Notes under the pieces: model-generated
Told to the model about the DNA's origin: nothing
What the model saw: the letters and a program-made list of their open reading frames with translations, nothing else
Database searches by the model: none
In this document: positions 13,983 through 18,524 of the stretch, in pieces
Layout: the number at the start of each line of letters is the position of its first letter
Position numbering within the stretch: the first letter of the stretch is position 1
Translations under genes and position numbers: made by a program
From: an uncultured Clostridia bacterium
GTDB lineage: Bacteria; Bacillota; Clostridia; Oscillospirales; Acutalibacteraceae
DNA length: 18,524 nucleotides
Direction: 5' to 3'
NCBI GenBank assembly: GCA_947567585.1
Contig: CANONE010000026.1
Span: 1 to 18,524, forward strand

Positions 13983-15326
13983 ATGGCGTTTGAAGGATTG
14001 GCGGAAAAGCTTAGCAATTCTTTTAAAAAGCTGCGGGGCAAGGGCAAGCTCAGCGAGGGCGACGTTAAAGAAGCCATGCGCGAGGTGCGGCTGGCGCTGC
14101 TGGAAGCGGATGTAAACTACAAGGTGGCAAAAGAGCTTACCTCGAAAATCACGGAGCGGGCGGTGGGGTCCCAGGTGATGGAGAGCCTAACGCCGGCCCA
14201 GATGGTCGTCAAGATCGTCAACGAGGAGTTGACGTCCTTAATGGGCGGCAGCGAGGAACGGCTGAAAAGCCCGCCTCATCCGCCGGCCATTATCATGATG
14301 TGCGGCTTGCAGGGCGCTGGCAAGACCACCCACGCGGCCAAGCTGGCCTATATGCTGAAAAGCCAAGGACACCGGCCTTTGCTGGCGGCTTGCGATGTGT
14401 ACCGTCCAGCGGCCATCAAGCAGCTGCAGGTGATGGGCGAGAAGGCGGGAGCCCCGGTTTTTGAGCGGGGGACGCAAGACCCGGTTGAAACGGCCAAAGA
14501 GGCGGTGAAACATGCCAAGGACTACGGTCACGATTATTTGCTGATTGACACGGCGGGCCGCTTACAGATAGACGAACAGCTGATGGATGAGCTGCGCCGG
14601 ATGAAGGAAGCGGTGAGCCCGACGGACGTGCTGCTGGTGGTGGACGCCATGATCGGCCAGGAATCGGTGAATGTGGCGAAGACCTTTGACGAGCTTCTGG
14701 ATATCACTGGCGTTATCCTCACCAAGCTGGACGGCGATACCCGGGGCGGCGCGGCCCTTTCCATTAAGGCGGTAACCGGCAAGCCCATTAAGTTTGCGGG
14801 CACCGGCGAGAAATTGGACGGCCTGGAGGTCTTCCACCCGGACCGGATGGCGGGGCGGATTCTAGGCATGGGGGACGTGCTTTCCTTGATTGAGGACGCC
14901 CAGATGCGGCTGGACGAGAAGGCCGCCGCCAAAACCGCCGAACGCTTGATGCACAATAAACTGGATTTAAACGATATGCTGGACCAGTTCCAGCAGGTAA
15001 AGAAGATGGGCCCTATCAAGGGGATTCTTTCAAAGCTGCCGGGGATGGGCAATAAGTTGGACGGCGTGGACATTGACGACAGGATCATGGACCGCACTGC
15101 GGCGATTATCCTTTCCATGACCCCCTATGAACGCGCGCATCCTGACGCGCTGAACGCTTCCCGCAAAAAGCGGATTGCCGCCGGCTGTGGCCAGAAGGTG
15201 GAGGATGTGAACCGTCTGTTAAACCAGTTCCGGCAGACCCAGAAGCTGATGAAGCAGCTGGGCGGGAAAAACGCCAAGAAGATGATGCGCAATATGGGAA
15301 ACATGGGCGGCGGAATGCCGTTTTAG
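13983..15326 (+). CDS. ffh: signal recognition particle GTPase Ffh
   Basis: This 447-residue SRP54 GTPase binds 4.5S/SRP RNA and signal sequences and delivers ribosomes to FtsY at the membrane. The N domain spans about residues 1-88. The G domain has the P-loop GLQGAGKTTH (108-117), where the usual third Thr is His. DTAGR is at 189-193, TKLDGDTRGG at 247-256, and GTGEKLDGLEVFHPDRM follows. The C-terminal M domain is Met-rich, contains RMHNKLDLNDMLDQF-like and GMGNKLDG sequences, and ends GGGMPF. ATG 13983 follows GAGGCGAG closely. Length fits Ffh (about 440-450). It is followed after 11 bases by a VOC-family gene. Confidence 0.97.
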   Translation: MAFEGLAEKLSNSFKKLRGKGKLSEGDVKEAMREVRLALLEADVNYKVAKELTSKITERAVGSQVMESLTPAQMVVKIVNEELTSLMGGSEERLKSPPHPPAIIMMCGLQGAGKTTHAAKLAYMLKSQGHRPLLAACDVYRPAAIKQLQVMGEKAGAPVFERGTQDPVETAKEAVKHAKDYGHDYLLIDTAGRLQIDEQLMDELRRMKEAVSPTDVLLVVDAMIGQESVNVAKTFDELLDITGVILTKLDGDTRGGAALSIKAVTGKPIKFAGTGEKLDGLEVFHPDRMAGRILGMGDVLSLIEDAQMRLDEKAAAKTAERLMHNKLDLNDMLDQFQQVKKMGPIKGILSKLPGMGNKLDGVDIDDRIMDRTAAIILSMTPYERAHPDALNASRKKRIAAGCGQKVEDVNRLLNQFRQTQKLMKQLGGKNAKKMMRNMGNMGGGMPF

Positions 15327-15337
15327 GAGGGCGCGCC

Positions 15338-15703
15338 ATGGCAAAGATGATACGTATCGGCGAGGTCTGTCTTCTGACTCGGGACGTCCCCCGGCTGGCG
15401 GGATTTTACCGGGCGCTGCTGGACGCCCCTGCCGGAGATGACAGAGAAGATCTAAACCATCAGTTTGTATTGACAGAGGAAACCAGTCTGACGGTGATGC
15501 GGGACGACCGCCGCCAGGCGGGGCAAAGCGCTGTGCTGGCCTTTACGGTAGGGGACATGGATGCAGCCCTGGAAAAAGTGCTAGGGTTGGGCGCGGAGGT
15601 TGTTGAGCGTCCTACGGCACGCCCCTGGGGCGCGGTGAGCATGAGCTTTCGCGACCCGGACGGCAATGCGGTGTATTTTAGGAGCTTTCCCAAAACCAGT
15701 TGA
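15338..15703 (+). CDS. VOC (glyoxalase/bleomycin-resistance fold) protein
   Basis: The 121-residue protein has two beta-alpha-beta-beta-beta halves of the vicinal oxygen chelate fold: MIRIGEVCLLTRDVPRLAGFY (halves start near 4 and 66) and SAVLAFTVGDMDAALEKVLG, then FRDPDGNAVYFRSF. The FRDPDGNAV end is the common VOC signature. The usual metal ligands are not evident: the first His position has Glu, the second half begins Ala-Val-Leu, and the last Glu position has Arg-Ser, so it may not be a metal enzyme. AGGAGGG precedes ATG 15338. It sits between ffh and rpsP, where no gene is normally found, and shares their strand. Confidence 0.8.
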   Translation: MAKMIRIGEVCLLTRDVPRLAGFYRALLDAPAGDDREDLNHQFVLTEETSLTVMRDDRRQAGQSAVLAFTVGDMDAALEKVLGLGAEVVERPTARPWGAVSMSFRDPDGNAVYFRSFPKTS

Positions 15704-15730
15704 CCAGGGCGGGACTTCCGCTCTTATCAT
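15700..15730 (+). promoter_or_regulatory. possible promoter before rpsP
   Basis: TTGACC at 15700-15705 overlaps the VOC stop codon, and TATCAT at 15725-15730 is 19 bases away, longer than optimal. A weak candidate for separate expression of rpsP-khpA-rimM-trmD. Confidence 0.25.
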
Positions 15731-15761
15731 ATAAATTTCAATCATAATGGAGGAAATAATC

Positions 15762-16004
15762 ATGGCAGTAAAAATCAGACTGCGCCGCATGGGCGCAAAA
15801 AAGAATCCTTTTTATCGGATTGTGGTAGCGGACTCCCGTTTTCCCAGAGACGGGCGTTTCATCGAGGAAATTGGGTATTATAATCCCATGGAAGAGCCCA
15901 GCGTGGTCAAGCTGGACCCTGAAAAGGCCAAGAAGTGGATTGAGAACGGCGCGCAGCCCACTGACACTGTCCGCGATCTCTTCAAGAAGCACGGCATTAT
16001 CTAA
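15762..16004 (+). CDS. rpsP: 30S ribosomal protein S16
   Basis: The 80-residue ribosomal protein S16 begins MAVKIRLRRMGAKKNPFYRI, followed by VVADSRFPRDGRFIEEIGYYNP, which are hallmark S16 sequences, and ends in KHGII. GGAGG lies 8 bases before ATG 15762; an ATG five codons upstream (15747) is the less likely start because it precedes the GGAGG. Length is typical (about 80-90). It leads the rpsP-khpA-rimM-trmD cluster. Confidence 0.97.
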   Translation: MAVKIRLRRMGAKKNPFYRIVVADSRFPRDGRFIEEIGYYNPMEEPSVVKLDPEKAKKWIENGAQPTDTVRDLFKKHGII

Positions 16005-16034
16005 TGCGGCATCAATAATTTGGAGGTGAATACA

Positions 16035-16265
16035 ATGCAGGATTTACTCAAAGCAATTGCGTCCGGTCTGGTGGAGAAGCCCGAAGAAGTTTCCGTCACT
16101 ACCGAGGAGGGGGAAAACGGCATGACCGTGTACCATCTCCATGTAGCTGAGGACGACATGGGCCGGGTAATCGGCAAGCAGGGCCGGATCGCTAAGGCTA
16201 TCCGCGTCGTTATGCGCGCCGCCGCCACCCGCAACGACATGAAGATCATGGTAGAAATCGACTAA
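16035..16265 (+). CDS. khpA: KH-domain RNA-binding protein KhpA
   Basis: The 76-residue protein is the single KH-domain protein known as YlqC/KhpA, which partners with KhpB and affects cell division and RNA metabolism in Firmicutes. The diagnostic element is GRVIGKQGRIAKAIR, with the GxxG loop GKQG, in the second half. GGAGG lies 8 bases before ATG 16035. The upstream in-frame ATG 16020 would put GGAGG inside the gene. It sits 30 bases after rpsP and 7 bases before rimM, as in other Firmicutes. Confidence 0.93.
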   Translation: MQDLLKAIASGLVEKPEEVSVTTEEGENGMTVYHLHVAEDDMGRVIGKQGRIAKAIRVVMRAAATRNDMKIMVEID

Positions 16266-16272
16266 CCTGGAA

Positions 16273-16803
16273 TTGGCTGTGAGAGAGCGTTTTTTGGAGG
16301 CGGGGAAGCTTGTCCGCGCCCATGGGGTTCGGGGGGAGCTGTGCCTGGAGCCTTGGGCGGATTCGGCGGAATTCCTGCGCCAGGTAAAGGATTTTTACTT
16401 TGATCAGGCTGGAACCCGGCCAGCCGGGCTGTTGGCCTCCCGTCCCCACAAGGGGCGGCTGCTGGTACGGCTGCGGGGGGTAGATACCGTAGAAAAAGCG
16501 GACGCCCTTCGGGGCAAGGTCCTGTACCTGGACCGGGAGGATATTCATCTGGAACCGGGACGGTACTTTCTTCAGGACCTAATCGGCATGAAAGCGGCCG
16601 ACGGCCGCACCGGGAAAGAGTATGGCGTTTTGCGTGAGGTGCTCAACACCCCAGCCAACGATGTGTACCGCATTGTGAAGGGGAAGCGGGAGTTCTTGTT
16701 TCCTGCGGTAGACCACATGATCCAATCTGTGGACTTTGAAAACGGCGTTATCTGGCTACTGCCTATTCCCGGCATTTTTGACTCGAATGGGGAGGAAGCC
16801 TGA
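16273..16803 (+). CDS. rimM: 16S rRNA processing protein RimM
   Basis: This 176-residue protein helps 30S assembly and binds S19. Its N-terminal domain has the family start LEAGKLVRAHGVRGELCLEP (about 8-27), and its C-terminal PRC-barrel domain includes YFLQDLIGMKA and ending LPIPGIFD. The start is uncertain: TTG 16273 or GTG 16279 in frame, both with only weak purines upstream (CTGGAA). The start of the RimM domain shows that neither adds or loses a domain. Its TGA overlaps the trmD ATG by one base (TGATG), so the two are coupled. Confidence 0.92.
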   Translation: MAVRERFLEAGKLVRAHGVRGELCLEPWADSAEFLRQVKDFYFDQAGTRPAGLLASRPHKGRLLVRLRGVDTVEKADALRGKVLYLDREDIHLEPGRYFLQDLIGMKAADGRTGKEYGVLREVLNTPANDVYRIVKGKREFLFPAVDHMIQSVDFENGVIWLLPIPGIFDSNGEEA

Positions 16804-17501
16804 TGCGGCTGGATATCTTTACCCTGTTCCCAGAAATGTTCCCGCCCGTACTGGATACCAGCATTGTAGGGCGGGCCCGGCGCAGGGGTTACTTGCAGAT
16901 TTGCCTGCACCAGCTGCGGGACTTTTCTCCCGACCGCCGGGGCCGGGTAGACGACGCCGTTTTCGGCGGCGGGAAGGGAATGCTGCTGGCGGCGGAGCCC
17001 TTTGCCCAGGGGCTGGACGCTCTGGAAGAACATCTGGGCCTACGGCCGCATATCATCTATATGTCCCCCAGAGGGCCGGTGCTGAATCAAGCCGCAGCCA
17101 GAAAGCTGGCGGGTGAGCCGGCTTTGGCGGTCCTTTGCGGGCATTATGAAGGGGTGGACCAGCGGCTGCTGGAGGAGTACGGCGCGGAAGAAATCTCTAT
17201 CGGCGACTATGTGCTCACCGGCGGCGAGCTCCCGGCCATGGTGTTGGCGGATACGGTAAGCCGTATGCTGCCGGGCGTACTTTCCGACGAAAGCTGCTTT
17301 ACCGATGAAAGTCACTTTGCCGGCTTACTGGAATACCCTCAGTATACCCGCCCAGAAATTTGGCGGGGGCGGGCCGTGCCGGAGGTGCTGCTTTCAGGGC
17401 ATCATGGTAATATAGCGGACTGGCGGCGGCAAGAGGCCCTGGCTATTACCGCCAGGAATAGGCCCGATCTGTATGAAATATTCTTGCATGGCGGGAAATA
17501 G
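16803..17501 (+). CDS. trmD: tRNA (guanine-N1)-methyltransferase TrmD
   Basis: The 232-residue SPOUT methyltransferase makes m1G37 in tRNAs using S-adenosylmethionine and prevents +1 frameshifting. Family marks are MRLDIFTLFPEMF at the start, LCGHYEGVDQR (about 110-120), SIGDYVLTGGELPAM and the knot region, and EYPQYTRPEIW. The usual DDxPYGGGxGM is here DDAVFGGGKGM, so Pro-Tyr is replaced by Val-Phe, a small departure at the substrate pocket. The ATG overlaps the rimM stop. In many Firmicutes rplS (L19) follows; here a long gene-free stretch follows instead. Confidence 0.96.
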   Translation: MRLDIFTLFPEMFPPVLDTSIVGRARRRGYLQICLHQLRDFSPDRRGRVDDAVFGGGKGMLLAAEPFAQGLDALEEHLGLRPHIIYMSPRGPVLNQAAARKLAGEPALAVLCGHYEGVDQRLLEEYGAEEISIGDYVLTGGELPAMVLADTVSRMLPGVLSDESCFTDESHFAGLLEYPQYTRPEIWRGRAVPEVLLSGHHGNIADWRRQEALAITARNRPDLYEIFLHGGK

Positions 17502-17671
17502 CAGAGACTATATGTAGGCGGGAAAGAGATGGATTGCGCATTTCGTAGCCCTTGCTTCTTCTTTATACCACATTTATGTCAAAAAGTTTTAAACATCATG
17601 GGTAAGATGCACAAATCGAAAACCGAATATTTTTTGACCTCTGTTCAGGAAAACAAAAATGAAAAATCGTG

Positions 17672-17699
17672 TTGACGACCGCGAAAAATATGGTATAAT
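17672..17699 (+). promoter_or_regulatory. sigma-A promoter of the HPr gene
   Basis: TTGACG at 17672-17677 and TATAAT at 17694-17699 are 16 bases apart. Transcription should start near 17706, giving a leader of about 180 bases. The upstream stretch from 17502 to 17671 holds no gene, and I see no clear terminator for trmD in it. Confidence 0.8.
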
Positions 17700-17799
17700 T
17701 ACCTTAAATTCAAAATGTTTTTGGAGCATTTAAAACTTCTGTTCAGAGTTTGACAGGCTGTTTGGATTATTTTTTCAAAGGCAATCCCTGTGAAAGACG

Positions 17800-17860
17800 G
17801 ATGGGGAGCAGAGGTGAAAGGCTTCGAAAACAAGCTCTGCGTAAACCTTTAAGCCCCGAT
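17800..17860 (+). promoter_or_regulatory. possible pseudoknotted leader RNA before HPr gene
   Basis: GCAGAG (17808-17813) pairs with CTCTGC (17835-17840). In its loop AAAGG (17817-17821) pairs with CCTTT (17846-17850) beyond the stem, which is an H-type pseudoknot, while GGCTT (17820-17824) could instead pair with AAGCC (17851-17855). GGGG (17803-17806) and CCCC (17854-17857) could close the whole. The sequence matches no riboswitch class I can name. A cis-regulatory role is inference. Confidence 0.4.
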
Positions 17861-17883
17861 TTCAAAATTCTGTAGGAGAGTGA

Positions 17884-18153
17884 ATGTACATGTGCGCAAA
17901 GGAAGTTTTGGTCCAGAATCAGGTCGGATTGCATGCCCGCCCGGCAACCTTCTTTATTCAGAAGGCCAACGAGTTTAAATCCTCTATTTGGGTAGAGAAA
18001 GAGGAGCGGCGGGTGAACGCCAAGAGCTTGCTTGGAGTGTTGAGCCTTGGCATCGTAGGCGGCGTAACCATTCGTATAATTGCAGACGGCTCTGATGAAC
18101 AGGAAGCTGTGGACGCGCTGGTAGCACTGGTGAATTCCGGCTTCGCAGAGTAA
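17884..18153 (+). CDS. ptsH: phosphocarrier protein HPr
   Basis: The 89-residue protein is the phosphocarrier of the sugar phosphotransferase system, passing phosphate from enzyme I to EIIA. The catalytic His is in GLHARPA and the regulatory Ser, target of HPr kinase, is in NAKSLLGVLSLG. Starting at ATG 17890 these are exactly His15 and Ser46 of the canonical numbering, and the protein has the usual 87 residues, so that ATG is attractive. ATG 17884 is 5 bases after AGGAG and is kept here as the annotated start. Retention of His separates it from Crh. No ptsI lies next to it. A terminator follows directly, and uvrC after that. Confidence 0.93.
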   Translation: MYMCAKEVLVQNQVGLHARPATFFIQKANEFKSSIWVEKEERRVNAKSLLGVLSLGIVGGVTIRIIADGSDEQEAVDALVALVNSGFAE

Positions 18154-18167
18154 ACTGCACCAAAAAG

Positions 18168-18193
18168 GCACCGCGTAATGGCGGTGCTTTTTT
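18168..18193 (+). terminator. intrinsic terminator after the HPr gene
   Basis: GCACCGC (18168-18174) and GCGGTGC (18181-18187) form a 7-bp stem with a 6-base loop, followed by six T (18188-18193). It lies 15 bases past the HPr stop and 28 bases before the uvrC start, so uvrC needs readthrough or its own promoter. Confidence 0.9.
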
Positions 18194-18220
18194 CTTGATT
18201 TCAGAAAGGAGGCGGGAGAG

Positions 18221-18524
18221 ATGGACCCCCAGGAAAAAAAGCGGGAGCTGCGCCGCAAGGCCATGCAGCTGCCCCTGACCCCGGGCGTGTACCTGATGCA
18301 CAACCAGGCCGGGGAGATCATCTACATCGGCAAGGCCAAGGCCCTGAAGAACCGGGTGAGCCAGTATTTCGGGTCGGAGAAAAACCACGACGCCAAGGTG
18401 CGCAAGATGGTGTCCAACGTGGACTGGTTCGAGTATATCCTCACGGACAGCGAGTTCGAGGCCTTCGTGCTGGAGAGCAGCCTCATCAAGCAGCACCAGC
18501 CCAAGTATAACATTCTTCTCAAGG
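18221..18524 (+). CDS. uvrC: UvrABC excinuclease subunit C, N-terminus (partial)
   Basis: The 101 codons visible run off the right edge. UvrC makes the two incisions of nucleotide excision repair. The GIY-YIG nuclease domain begins LPLTPGVYLMHNQAGEIIYIGKAKALKNRV, which is the typical UvrC opening, followed by YILTDSEFEAFVLESSLIKQ and HQPKYNILLK. ATG 18221 follows AAGGAGG (18206-18212) and a GGGAGAG. Codon choice is very GC-ending: by my count about 92% of the visible codons end in G or C, clearly above HPr or rpsP next door. The identity is secure. Confidence 0.94.
   Translation, partial: MDPQEKKRELRRKAMQLPLTPGVYLMHNQAGEIIYIGKAKALKNRVSQYFGSEKNHDAKVRKMVSNVDWFEYILTDSEFEAFVLESSLIKQHQPKYNILLK

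Noticed and set aside
1..18524. CRISPR arrays, insertion sequences, tRNA or rRNA genes
   Set aside because: No regularly spaced direct repeats, transposase-like frames, or tRNA/rRNA consensus sequences were seen on either strand.

Overview
The window reads as chromosomal DNA from a GC-rich, endospore-forming, low-GC-phylum (Firmicutes) anaerobe, most likely class Clostridia and plausibly Oscillospirales/Oscillospiraceae. The evidence is a complete gerA-gerB-gerC spore germinant receptor operon, a ylxM-ffh / rpsP-khpA-rimM-trmD housekeeping block, an HPr with the regulatory serine typical of Firmicutes, strong Shine-Dalgarno sites throughout, and consensus sigma-A promoters. The family placement is inference; no rRNA is present to fix it. 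I found no insertion sequence, phage gene, CRISPR array, tRNA or rRNA.

Layout. (1) Positions 1-294 are an AT-rich edge with no gene I can assign. (2) Positions 295-4485 form one rightward operon from a good promoter: a PilC/GspF-like platform protein, four small single-membrane-pass proteins that look like (pseudo)pilins (one DUF4860-like), then, after a 197-base GC-rich structured gap, a PilT-type retraction ATPase. No PilB assembly ATPase, prepilin peptidase or PilMNO is in the window. A bidirectional terminator at 4586-4627 closes it. (3) Positions 4643-7687 run leftward: a transglutaminase-fold lipoprotein, a small lipoprotein, a SprT-like zinc metalloprotease-fold protein and a DUF421 (YetF-type) membrane protein. 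(4) Positions 7820-11459 are gerA-gerB-gerC, rightward. (5) Positions 11456-13309 are asnB, leftward, ending on the same palindromic CTAG that stops gerC. (6) Positions 13500-17501 are ylxM, ffh, a VOC (glyoxalase-fold) gene, rpsP, khpA, rimM and trmD. (7) Positions 17672-18524 are an HPr gene behind a long, possibly pseudoknotted leader, a terminator, and the start of uvrC.

How the genes work together. The left operon would build and retract a short pilus or pseudopilus, with the extension ATPase and peptidase supplied from elsewhere. gerA/B/C would form a nutrient receptor in the spore inner membrane, and the divergent DUF421 protein may be a spore membrane protein as well. ylxM-ffh serves co-translational membrane targeting, and rpsP-khpA-rimM-trmD serves 30S assembly and tRNA methylation.

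The most interesting unexplained items are the compact PilT-containing operon with degenerate prepilin signals, the two structured leaders (before pilT and before the HPr gene), an orphan open frame between two pilin-like genes, and the zero-length convergent junction of gerC and asnB.
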